Source: Flavobacteriales bacterium (GTDB lineage: Bacteria > Bacteroidota > Bacteroidia > Flavobacteriales_D > Crocinitomicaceae). Taken from it: DNA of 64,000 nucleotides. The position numbers and the translations under genes were made by a program. Of the stretch, positions 9,395-18,165 are shown piece after piece (positions within the stretch are counted from its first letter, which is position 1; every line of letters begins with the position of its first letter). The notes beneath the pieces were generated by a model. The model saw nothing but the letters and a program-made list of their open reading frames with translations, ran no database searches and was not told the DNA's origin. Location: positions 1 to 64,000 of the forward strand of contig CANLAQ010000003.1 of the NCBI GenBank assembly GCA_947488235.1, written 5' to 3'.

Positions 9395-10534
9395 TTAAAC
9401 TAAAATACGATCGTAGATGACTTTTATTTGTTCTATTGCAAAATCAACCTCTTGGAGCGTTGTATAACGAGAAAATGAAAAGCGAACATTCGGCTTAGTC
9501 ATATCTGCATCAATCCCTTCCAGAACATGTGAGCCTTTGGCTGCTCCGGATGTACAAGCACTTCCCCCACTTACTGCAACTCCCTTCAAATCAAGGGTAA
9601 AAAGTAACATAGCAGATTTATCTGTTTTTGGAAAACAAACATTTAAAACAGTATACAATGATTTGTCTTCTTCAATTTCGCCATGAAAGGAAATGTCAGG
9701 AAAAATTTCTCTAAGTTCATTAATCATGTGGGTTTTTATCCCCTGAACATGTTTTTGATGCGCTTCGATGTCATGATTCGCTAAATCTAAGGCTGTCACC
9801 AAGCCAACGATTCCGGCTAGATTTTCAGTCCCTCCTCGCATGCCTCTTTCTTGTGATCCACCATGAATAAAAGGTGCGATTTTAGTGTTTTTATTTACAT
9901 ATAAAAATCCTATTCCTTTTGGACCATGAAATTTATGCGCTGCACAAGTAATAAAATCAATATCTAATGCCGCCATATCAAATGGATAATGTCCCATGGT
10001 TTGAACAGTATCTGAATGGAGATAAGCACCAAATTCGCGACACAACAAACTTACTTCCTTTAATGGCGTAAGGGTAGAAATCTCATTATTAGCATGCATT
10101 AAGGTGACCAATGTTTTGATGTCCTTAGATAAAAGGGTGCGCAATTCGTCTAAATTGATATTCCCTTTTTTATCTAATGTTAGATTAATTATTTCAATTG
10201 AATTTTTATGACCAATTGCCTCTACTGTATGACCCACTGCATGATGTTCGATAGCAGAAGTAATAATTCTCTTAACTCCTAAATCCTCCACTGCAGCTTG
10301 TATTGCCATATTATCAGCTTCTGTACCTCCAGAGGTGAAAATTAGCTCTGATGATTGACAATTGATGTGTTTTGCAATTGATCTTCTTGCGGTTTCTAAA
10401 ACTGCTTTGGCTTGACGACCATAATAATGAGTTGATGAAGGATTTCCAAAATTATCTTTCAAGGTGGAAACCATGGCTTCTATAACTTCAGGTGCGACAG
10501 GAGTAGTGGCAGCATTATCTAAATAAACGCGCAT
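9395..10534 (-). CDS. cysteine desulfurase (NifS/IscS family)
   Basis: YLDNAATTPVAPEV, AHKFHGPKGIGFLY (PLP Lys), SGGSACTSGAAKGSHVL (active Cys). Confidence 0.93.
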   Translation of the reverse strand: MRVYLDNAATTPVAPEVIEAMVSTLKDNFGNPSSTHYYGRQAKAVLETARRSIAKHINCQSSELIFTSGGTEADNMAIQAAVEDLGVKRIITSAIEHHAVGHTVEAIGHKNSIEIINLTLDKKGNINLDELRTLLSKDIKTLVTLMHANNEISTLTPLKEVSLLCREFGAYLHSDTVQTMGHYPFDMAALDIDFITCAAHKFHGPKGIGFLYVNKNTKIAPFIHGGSQERGMRGGTENLAGIVGLVTALDLANHDIEAHQKHVQGIKTHMINELREIFPDISFHGEIEEDKSLYTVLNVCFPKTDKSAMLLFTLDLKGVAVSGGSACTSGAAKGSHVLEGIDADMTKPNVRFSFSRYTTLQEVDFAIEQIKVIYDRILV

Positions 10535-10593
10535 AAAAATTCTTTTTGCGAAGATACAAATTTGAAGTAAAGAAATCGAATTACACTAAAGTC

Positions 10594-12003
10594 TTATTTA
10601 GCATTGCTGGAGCAAGTAAATTTGGTAGTTGCAATAGAAGTTTTAGCAATTGCTGAAAAACCACCTATTACATCAATGATCGAATTATACCCTCTTGATT
10701 TTAAAATAGATGCAGCGATTACACTTCTATATCCTCCTGCACAATGTAGAACAAAAGGGTCATTTTTAGGAAATTCTCCCATGAGTTCATTTATAAAATC
10801 CAACGGAATACTTTTCGCTCCCTCCATATGTTCCGCTTCAAATTCACCAGGTTTTCTAACATCAATTACCAAGGTTTTAGCATCGATTGTTTTTTCTAAT
10901 GTTTCCGCTGTAATACGAGAAATAGTATCTACTTCCTTATTTTCTGCAAGCCAGGCATTAAAACCACCTTTCAAAAAACCAATAGTTTTATCATAACCAA
11001 CTCTTGAAAGTCGTTTAACAGATTCTTCTTCTTGTCCTTCCTCGGTAATTAATATTATTTTTTGTTCAATGTTGGTTATTAAGGCTCCTACCCAAGGTGC
11101 AAATTGTCCGTCTAAACCGATTGAAATGCTATTCGGAATAAATCCGGCGGTGAAAATTCCTGATGGACGCGTATCGAGCATTAAAACATCTTCTTCATTT
11201 GCTAAAACTTCAAATTCTCTAACAGATAAAGGAGTTAGACCTCTTTTCATTACCTCAGTAATGGATTCATATCCTTGTTTATTCATAGCGACATTCATTC
11301 CGAAATATCCAGGAGGAGGCAATAAACCATCGATTACTTCATTTACAAATTCAACTTTATCCATATCTGCACGCAAAGCATAATTCATTGCTTTTTGTTC
11401 ACCGATAGTACTTACAGTTTCTTTGGACATATTTTTACCACAGGCACTACCCGCTCCATGCGCAGGATAGACCGTTACAGCATCAGGAAGTGTCATAATT
11501 TTAGACCGCAGAGAATCATAAAGTAATCCTGCCAATTCTTCCTGCGTCATGGATGCTGCTTTTTGAGCAAGGTCTGGTCGACCAACATCACCGATAAACA
11601 AAGTATCACCTGAAAATAAAGCTTCTGGATTTCCTTCTTTGTTGTACAACAAGAAACAAGTGCTTTCCATGGTATGACCAGGAGTATGAAGCACTTCAAT
11701 TTTTAAGGCTCCGAAGTGCAAGAACTCACCATCTTTAGCGCTATGAAAATCAAAACTTGGACTTGCATTTGGACCATAAACAATTGTTGCTCCGGTTGCT
11801 TTAGCTAAATCAACATGTCCACTCACAAAATCAGCATGAAAATGAGTTTCTAAAATATATTTTATTTGAACCCCATCTCTTTTTGCGCGCTCTAAATAAG
11901 GTTCAATTTCTCTTAATGGATCAATAATAACCGCTTCATTATCGGAAACTAAATAGTAAGCACCTTGAGCTAAACATCCTGTATAAATTTGTTCGATTTT
12001 CAT
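10594..12003 (-). CDS. MBL-fold persulfide dioxygenase-like hydrolase with two rhodanese domains (CstB-like architecture)
   Basis: THFHADFVSGH metal motif; first rhodanese lacks the catalytic Cys (ILITEEGQ); second has LHCAGGYRS. Confidence 0.88.
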   Translation of the reverse strand: MKIEQIYTGCLAQGAYYLVSDNEAVIIDPLREIEPYLERAKRDGVQIKYILETHFHADFVSGHVDLAKATGATIVYGPNASPSFDFHSAKDGEFLHFGALKIEVLHTPGHTMESTCFLLYNKEGNPEALFSGDTLFIGDVGRPDLAQKAASMTQEELAGLLYDSLRSKIMTLPDAVTVYPAHGAGSACGKNMSKETVSTIGEQKAMNYALRADMDKVEFVNEVIDGLLPPPGYFGMNVAMNKQGYESITEVMKRGLTPLSVREFEVLANEEDVLMLDTRPSGIFTAGFIPNSISIGLDGQFAPWVGALITNIEQKIILITEEGQEEESVKRLSRVGYDKTIGFLKGGFNAWLAENKEVDTISRITAETLEKTIDAKTLVIDVRKPGEFEAEHMEGAKSIPLDFINELMGEFPKNDPFVLHCAGGYRSVIAASILKSRGYNSIIDVIGGFSAIAKTSIATTKFTCSSNAK

Positions 12004-12021
12004 GATCTGAGTTTTATATTA

Positions 12022-12052
12022 CAAAGTTAAAAAATTAGTGGGGTTTTATCAA
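12022..12052 (-). promoter_or_regulatory. predicted promoter for the MBL-rhodanese gene (TTG-N20-TAACTTTG)
   Basis: Minus strand TTG (12050-12052), 20-nt spacer, TAACTTTG (12022-12029), about 20 nt before the ATG. Confidence 0.65.
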
Positions 12053-12850
12053 AAAGGCAGCTAAAACAATATAAATTGCAATCAATAATACGAAATAACC
12101 AAAATACTTTTTCAGTTTAGAGCCATTGATTTTGGCACCTAAAAGAAGTCCAATAAAAATGCCAAGAACTGAAGCAGCTGAAACATAAAGTAAAAGTCTC
12201 CAGTCTATTTGAGCATGTTGTTGAAAAGTACCTAAAAATCCAACGGAAGCATTCATTGCGATAATCAATAAAGAGGTTCCCACTGCTTTTTTCATAGGCA
12301 AACGCATGAGATTAATCAGAACAGGAATGATGACAAATCCTCCACCCGCGCCGATCAATCCAGCCAACAAACCAACTAGGAGCCCTTGAAGAATTAATTT
12401 AACTGCAAAAGAAAAGCTATTCGAATTTTTAGATATCGGAATCTCCTTTGGAGAATCACTTTTTATCATCTTAAAAGCAGCAATAAACATTACGATTGAA
12501 AATAAGACCAAGAGATAAATATCTTTTGAAAATGAAAATCCATCCAATGAAAATAATTCATCGGGCAAGAGCGGCATGATATAATTTCTGGTTAAATAAA
12601 TACTAATGATGGAAGGTATCCCAAAAAGAAAAGCGGCACGATAATCAATATTTCTATGATAAGCAGCTTTTCCAGCACCTACTGCCGAAGTAATTCCAAC
12701 AATAAATAAGGAATATAGAATGGCCAATTCTGTTGGAACATGAAATATATACACAAGTATAGGCAGCGTTAAAATAGAGCCTCCACTACCAATCAAGCCC
12801 AAGGTTAAACCAATAAAAAGCGCTGCAATGATGCCCAGAACAAATTCCAT
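12035..12850 (-). CDS. TauE/SafE family sulfite/sulfonate exporter-like permease
   Basis: Two GLIGAGGGF / GLIGSGGSILTLP repeats and multiple TM segments; alternative start at 12868. Confidence 0.9.
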   Translation of the reverse strand: MEFVLGIIAALFIGLTLGLIGSGGSILTLPILVYIFHVPTELAILYSLFIVGITSAVGAGKAAYHRNIDYRAAFLFGIPSIISIYLTRNYIMPLLPDELFSLDGFSFSKDIYLLVLFSIVMFIAAFKMIKSDSPKEIPISKNSNSFSFAVKLILQGLLVGLLAGLIGAGGGFVIIPVLINLMRLPMKKAVGTSLLIIAMNASVGFLGTFQQHAQIDWRLLLYVSAASVLGIFIGLLLGAKINGSKLKKYFGYFVLLIAIYIVLAAFLIKPH

Positions 12851-12943
12851 TGAAAATATTTTCAACAAAGGTGACTATAATTTGAAGATTAAGTGTAAGG
12901 TAAGTTACACAGATGAGAGCAATCAAAATTCAAGAGATTTAAG

Positions 12944-13046
12944 CTATTTCATGGGAGCAGCTCATTTCGACTACGCTCAATGAGCGATAAGTGGATCGAG
13001 CGGAGTCGAGAGACACTTTCAAAGAGTTTTGGACTATTTCATGGGA
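12944..13046. repeat. REP-like imperfect palindrome flanked by direct repeats
   Basis: Arms TTTCGACTACGCTCAAT (12965-12981) and ATCGAGCGGAGTCGAGA (12995-13011) match 14/17 as an inverted repeat; flanking CTATTTCATGGGA at 12944-12956 and 13034-13046. Confidence 0.8.
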
Positions 13047-13138
13047 TTGGTTGAATAATGTTGTACTTTCGCACTTTAAATACAGTTCTTTCGATTAAAA
13101 AGTTGTCCCAGGAATTGTAGATCACTTAAACAATTCGA

Positions 13139-14257
13139 ATGAATTTTGAACAACTTGGGGTCATTCCCACGATTTTAACCGCAATCGAAAAACAAGGTTA
13201 CACGCAAGCAACTCCTATCCAAGAAAAATCTATACCTATTGTCTTAAATCGCAGCGACCTAATTGGTTGTGCGCAAACAGGAACAGGTAAAACAGCTGCT
13301 TTTTCGATTCCGATTTTACAATTATTGTACGAAAGTCCTGAAAGAAAAAAACACGGAAAAATTCGCTCCTTGATTGTTACACCAACGAGAGAATTAGCCA
13401 TACAAATTGGAGAAAGTATTAAATTATACGGTCAAGGACTAAACATCCGTCATGCCGTAATTTTTGGTGGTGTATCACAACACAATCAAGTCAATCAATT
13501 AAAATCTCATGTAGATATTCTTATTGCTACACCTGGACGCTTATTAGACCTTATTCAACAAGGATTTGTGAAATTGAGCGATCTTGAGATCTTTGTTTTG
13601 GACGAGGCAGATAGAATGTTGGACATGGGTTTTATTCATGATATCAAAAAAATCATCAAATTACTTCCACAGAAAAGACAAAATTTATTTTTCTCTGCCA
13701 CCATGCCGAAAGAAATTATTGGTCTAGCGAATACGATCCTAACGGATCCTAAAATGGTAGAGGTTACCCCAATTGCATCTACTTCAGACTTGGTAGAACA
13801 GCATCTTTATTACATTGAGGCAGATGAGAAGAAAAGTCTCTTGATCAAAATGGTGAAAGATCAGCCAACTGCAAGGGTTTTGGTATTCACCAGAACGAAA
13901 CATGGAGCTGATAAAGTGGTGAAATTACTTCAAAAAGTACAGGTAAAAGCTGCTGCAATACATGGAAATAAATCTCAAAATGCAAGACAGAATGCATTGA
14001 GAGACTTTAAAGATCATTCGATTCAAGTATTGGTTGCAACAGACATTGCTGCACGCGGTATCGATATCGATGATTTGGAAATGGTATTGAATTATGAGGT
14101 TCCTAATATTCCTGAAACATATGTACATCGCATTGGAAGAACAGGAAGAGCAGGAGTTAAGGGTGTTGCAGTTTCTTTTTGTGATCAATCAGAAAGAGCT
14201 TACATTAAGTTAATTCAACGACTTACCAAAAAAGACCTCATCGTAAAAAAGTCTTAA
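13139..14257 (+). CDS. DEAD/DEAH box RNA helicase (RhlE-like)
   Basis: CAQTGTGKTAAF, PTRELAIQI, TPGRLLD, VLDEADRMLDMGF, SATMP, HRIGRTGRAG. Confidence 0.95.
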   Translation: MNFEQLGVIPTILTAIEKQGYTQATPIQEKSIPIVLNRSDLIGCAQTGTGKTAAFSIPILQLLYESPERKKHGKIRSLIVTPTRELAIQIGESIKLYGQGLNIRHAVIFGGVSQHNQVNQLKSHVDILIATPGRLLDLIQQGFVKLSDLEIFVLDEADRMLDMGFIHDIKKIIKLLPQKRQNLFFSATMPKEIIGLANTILTDPKMVEVTPIASTSDLVEQHLYYIEADEKKSLLIKMVKDQPTARVLVFTRTKHGADKVVKLLQKVQVKAAAIHGNKSQNARQNALRDFKDHSIQVLVATDIAARGIDIDDLEMVLNYEVPNIPETYVHRIGRTGRAGVKGVAVSFCDQSERAYIKLIQRLTKKDLIVKKS

Positions 14258-14294
14258 GCTAAAACTTTTTGTGTTTGATTTTGTTTTAGTTTTT

Positions 14295-14945
14295 ATGATT
14301 ACAAAATCCTTTGACAAGTCAGATTTTCTAAATTTCGAGAAACGATATAATGCACTTTTTTTTAATTCCTTGTCAGGAATAAAGAATGTGTGTCTTATTG
14401 GTACAAGAGATAACGAAGGTCAGAGCAATCTTGCAATTTTCAATTCTCTTATTCATGTTGGATCAAATCCTCCGTTGCTGGGTTTTATGACCCGTCCAGA
14501 CCTTGTTGATCGCCATACTTTGCAAAACATTTTAAGCACAAATGATTATACGATTAATCTTTTGGTAAAAGGTATGGAGGGTAAAGCACACCAAACCTCG
14601 GCGCGCTACCCAAAAAATATTTCGGAGTTTGATGCCTGTGGATTAACAGAAACCTATTTAGACAACTGTAAGGCACCGTTTGTTGGAGAATCTAGCGTGA
14701 AAATCGGAATGACATTCCGAGAAAAAATTGATATCGAAAGCAATGGAACACATCTAATCGTTGGGGAAATCACTACAATTCAACTTCCGGAATTTATTCT
14801 TAATGCGGATGGATTTGTTGACCTAGAAGCTATTGAAACCCTAGCTTCAAGTGGTGTTGATGCCTATTATTCTGTAAAACTACTTGCTAGATATCAGTAT
14901 GCAAAAGCCAATCAGGAACTTAAAAAGATAAAAAATGATGACTAA
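14295..14945 (+). CDS. flavin reductase family protein
   Basis: Flavin reductase-like pattern SLSGIKNVCLIGTRDNEGQSNLAIFNSLIHVGSNPPLLGFMTRP; ATG at 14295 preferred to GTG at 14271. Confidence 0.82.
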   Translation: MITKSFDKSDFLNFEKRYNALFFNSLSGIKNVCLIGTRDNEGQSNLAIFNSLIHVGSNPPLLGFMTRPDLVDRHTLQNILSTNDYTINLLVKGMEGKAHQTSARYPKNISEFDACGLTETYLDNCKAPFVGESSVKIGMTFREKIDIESNGTHLIVGEITTIQLPEFILNADGFVDLEAIETLASSGVDAYYSVKLLARYQYAKANQELKKIKNDD

Positions 14946-15180
14946 CTATTGTCATTATAGCGATTTGCCTTCTGTTGAAGCCTACAGAAAACCAGAAGTT
15001 CCTGCAACTATAACTGCAGTTGAAATAGATCACATTATCGAAATGGCTTGGGAAGGTCGAAGTCCTTTTGATAACATTAAATTACATTTTGGTTGGAATG
15101 AACAAAGTGTAAGAGACCTCATGCGAAAAGAACTAAAATCGAGTAGTTATAATCGGTGGATAGCGCGGATAGAAAAATAA
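14935..15180 (+). CDS. TIGR03643 family small protein
   Basis: IDHIIEMAWEGRSPFDNIKLHFGWNEQSVRDLMRKELKSSSYNRWIARI; overlaps the flavin reductase by 11 nt. Confidence 0.75.
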   Translation: MMTNYCHYSDLPSVEAYRKPEVPATITAVEIDHIIEMAWEGRSPFDNIKLHFGWNEQSVRDLMRKELKSSSYNRWIARIEK

Positions 15181-15189
15181 AAAAAATTA

Positions 15190-15894
15190 TTAAATAAAAT
15201 CAAATGATTCGCCTGTTTTTAAGAATTTAATCTGAGGATGTTCTCCCACATATTCTTTATTAGCAAATCGTTCCACTACTCCTGTTCCCAATTTTGCTTC
15301 GTCGTGTGTATTTAGGATCCACTTTGCCTTACAACTTTGAGCAAGCTCCAATAAATTATTTAATCCTAGGTTAACTGTTCCTCCTAACCAAAAAGGCAGT
15401 TGATACAAGGTACTTGTTCCAATAAGAACATCTACTGCGAAGCTTAACTTTTTGTTTTTTGTGCCATGAGGAGCAAAAAGTACAGTAGCACTTTTTGTTT
15501 TTAGTAGATAAGCATGATGCACTAAATCAAGTAATCCACTTGGTTTATAACAAAGCATTTCAAATGGAGCTTGTTTTAATGAAATTAGATTCTGAAAATA
15601 GCCCCATGAATTTATTTTTCTTAAAATGGAAGGGGTAGCGATAATTGGTGTAGTCTCGGGAAACTGCAATAATGTTTCTTTATTACAATGATCACTAAAG
15701 GAATGAGAAATAAAAATAGCGTCGAAATGCGGTAATGCTCCTATTGCTGGTTGACGCGTCAAATGTCTTTGAGTCGAAAACCAGGGTGCTAAGTCGACTT
15801 GTTGTGGTGTAAACCACGGATCTACCAAAAGTGAATACGAATCAAATTCCCATAACCAAGAATTATCATCATTCAACTTGGTAAGTCTCATCAA
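15190..15894 (-). CDS. MBL-fold hydrolase-like protein
   Basis: FISHSFSDHCNKET metal-binding-like motif, N-terminal LLVDPWF, TLLFAPHG-like strand. Confidence 0.7.
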   Translation of the reverse strand: MMRLTKLNDDNSWLWEFDSYSLLVDPWFTPQQVDLAPWFSTQRHLTRQPAIGALPHFDAIFISHSFSDHCNKETLLQFPETTPIIATPSILRKINSWGYFQNLISLKQAPFEMLCYKPSGLLDLVHHAYLLKTKSATVLFAPHGTKNKKLSFAVDVLIGTSTLYQLPFWLGGTVNLGLNNLLELAQSCKAKWILNTHDEAKLGTGVVERFANKEYVGEHPQIKFLKTGESFDFI

Positions 15895-16736
15895 TTCTTA
15901 AACAATTTAAGAGATAAAGCCAACTTCTGTCTAATTTCTGTGCGGTCAATTATATAATCTAAAAAACCATGTTCTAACAAAAACTCAGATGTTTGGAATC
16001 CATCAGGTAATTCTCTACCGATTGTTTCCTTAACAACTCGTGGTCCAGCGAAAGCAATTAATGCACCCGGCTCAGCGATATTGATATCTCCCAACATGGC
16101 AAAAGACGCTGTAACGCCACCCGTAGTCGGATCTGTAAGATAAGAGATGTAAGGAAGTCCTGCCTCAGATAAAAGTCCTAGTTTACCTGAAACTTTTGCC
16201 ATTTGCATTAATGAAAATCCAGCTTCCATCATTCTTGCACCACCTGACTTGGAAATAATCATAAACGGAGCTTTCAATTTAATCGCTTCATCAATTGCTC
16301 TTGCAATTTTTTCACCCATTACACTTCCCATTGATCCACCAATAAAACCGAAATCCATAGCAGCTACAACAAAATCAATCCCATCTAATTTGCCTTTTGC
16401 CGTTCGGATTGCATCCTTTAAACCTGTATTCTTTTGAGTTGCAACAACACGATCTTTATATTTTTTAGTATCTGTGAAGTTCAAAGGATCACCAGAAGAT
16501 AATTTAGCGTCCAATTCTTTGTATTTCTGATCATCAAAAATCAGATCAAAGTATTGTCCAGCAGTAATGCGCTCATGATGAGAACATCGATCACAAACAA
16601 AGTTATTTTTCCCCAAATCCTCAGCTGTAAATAAGGTCTTACAATTGGAACATTTTACCCAATAACCTTCAGGAGTTTCTTTTTTATCGTTTGTAAGGGT
16701 AGTAATCTTTTCCGTTTTTCTATTAAACCAACTCAT
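15891..16736 (-). CDS. accD: acetyl-CoA carboxylase carboxyltransferase subunit beta
   Basis: N-terminal zinc finger CSNCKTLF...CDRCSHH and carboxyltransferase motif SGGARMMEAGFSLMQMAK. Confidence 0.95.
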   Translation of the reverse strand: MSWFNRKTEKITTLTNDKKETPEGYWVKCSNCKTLFTAEDLGKNNFVCDRCSHHERITAGQYFDLIFDDQKYKELDAKLSSGDPLNFTDTKKYKDRVVATQKNTGLKDAIRTAKGKLDGIDFVVAAMDFGFIGGSMGSVMGEKIARAIDEAIKLKAPFMIISKSGGARMMEAGFSLMQMAKVSGKLGLLSEAGLPYISYLTDPTTGGVTASFAMLGDINIAEPGALIAFAGPRVVKETIGRELPDGFQTSEFLLEHGFLDYIIDRTEIRQKLALSLKLFKN

Positions 16737-16754
16737 AACTTTTCTTTTTTTAGG

Positions 16755-17822
16755 CTAAAGTGTATTCACATTATTCAGATCTTCAAATGATTTAGTTAGG
16801 CGCTTAATTAAAGTCAATTCACTTTCTCGCAACCATTTCCTTGGATCGTAATATTTTTTATTTGGCAATTCACTTCCTTCTGGATTTCCAATTTGAGTAA
16901 ATAGATAATCCTTATATTTTAGAATATAATCTCTCGTTCCTTCAGTGAAGGCATACTGCAAATCTGTATCTAAATTCATTTTTATCACACCATAAGTAAT
17001 TGCTTCTCTAATTTCATCGACAGAAGAACCTGAACCACCATGAAAAACAAAATCAATTGGATTTGGGCCGGTATTAAATTTTTGCTGAACAAAAACCTGA
17101 GAATTTCTAAGAATAATAGGCGTCAAAAGAACATTTCCTGGTTTATAAACACCATGAACATTTCCAAATGCTGCTGCTATGGTAAATCTTGGTGAAATTT
17201 TCATCAATTCCTCGTAGGCGTAAGCTACCTCCTCCGGTTGTGTATATAATTTAGCATTATCCACATTTGAATTGTCTACACCATCTTCTTCACCACCTGT
17301 AATACCTAATTCAATTTCTAAGGTCATACCCATTTTGGACATGCGCTCTAAATACGATTTACAAATTTCTAAATTTTCAACGATAGACTCCTCAGAAAGA
17401 TCAATCATGTGAGAACTGTATAGAGGTTTACCATGCACTGCAAAGAATTTCTCTCCAGCGGTCAATAAACCATCAATCCAAGGCAAGAGATTTTTAGCAC
17501 AATGATCTGTATGTAAAATAACCGTCGCTCCGTATAATTCGGCAACTTCATGTACATGCATTGCACCACTAATCCCTCCAGCAATGGCAGCGCGCTCCTT
17601 ATCGTTGGACAAGCCTTTTCCTGCATAATAGATACAACCTCCATTTGAAAACTGCACTATAACAGGTGCATTAAGTTTTGCGGCGCATTCTATAACGGCA
17701 TTAACAGTAGAAGTACTGGTAACATTTACAGCCGGCAGCGCAAAGCCATTTTCTTTGGCGGTTCTAAAAATTTCTTGAACTTGATCACCTGTTGCAACAC
17801 CAGGAAGAATCGAATGAGACAT
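16755..17822 (-). CDS. fbaA: class II fructose-bisphosphate aldolase
   Basis: HTDHCAKNLLPW, LEIELGITGGEEDGVDN, FHGGSGSSVDEI. Confidence 0.95.
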   Translation of the reverse strand: MSHSILPGVATGDQVQEIFRTAKENGFALPAVNVTSTSTVNAVIECAAKLNAPVIVQFSNGGCIYYAGKGLSNDKERAAIAGGISGAMHVHEVAELYGATVILHTDHCAKNLLPWIDGLLTAGEKFFAVHGKPLYSSHMIDLSEESIVENLEICKSYLERMSKMGMTLEIELGITGGEEDGVDNSNVDNAKLYTQPEEVAYAYEELMKISPRFTIAAAFGNVHGVYKPGNVLLTPIILRNSQVFVQQKFNTGPNPIDFVFHGGSGSSVDEIREAITYGVIKMNLDTDLQYAFTEGTRDYILKYKDYLFTQIGNPEGSELPNKKYYDPRKWLRESELTLIKRLTKSFEDLNNVNTL

Positions 17823-17845
17823 ATTTGTTGTTTTGATTGATAGTG

Positions 17846-17853
17846 CAAATTTA
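17846..17853 (-). promoter_or_regulatory. putative -7 element TAAATTTG upstream of fbaA-accD
   Basis: Minus strand TAAATTTG, 24 nt upstream of the fbaA ATG; no clear TTG at the -33 position. Confidence 0.4.
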
Positions 17854-17959
17854 GAAAATTAGAGGAAATAAGAACTAAAAATTAATGTGAAAAAAAAATC
17901 TTAAATATTTATACTAAGAATGAAAATGATTCGTTTTGAACAAAACTTTAAATCTGCCT

Positions 17960-18109
17960 ATGATCCAAAAATTTACTCCCGAAATTCAAGGTACAACTAA
18001 AACGAAAATACAAGTTGCTCCATCAGTTCTAAATTTTATTCTTAATTACAGTAAATCCTTAGAAGTGAAAAAAGTTCAAAAACAAATCATTGTGATTCAC
18101 AAGAATTAA
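17960..18109 (+). CDS. unannotated small ORF (49 aa, MIQKFTPEIQGTTKTKIQVAPSVLNFILNYSKSLEVKKVQKQIIVIHKN)
   Basis: Complete ORF between fbaA and the hexosaminidase gene, ending at a rho-independent terminator; below the 60-aa track cutoff. Confidence 0.5.
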   Translation: MIQKFTPEIQGTTKTKIQVAPSVLNFILNYSKSLEVKKVQKQIIVIHKN

Positions 18110-18134
18110 AAAAGCGCCGAAAGGCGTTTTTTTG
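18107..18134 (+). terminator. rho-independent terminator
   Basis: AAAAAAGCGCC-GAAA-GGCGTTTTTTT directly after the small ORF stop. Confidence 0.8.
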
Positions 18135-18165
18135 TTTATAATTTGTTCATTTGTAAAAAATAAAG

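Noticed and set aside
10604-11383. Plus-strand ORFs of 130 and 104 aa opposite the MBL-rhodanese gene
   Set aside because: Low-complexity antisense translations of a clear enzyme gene.
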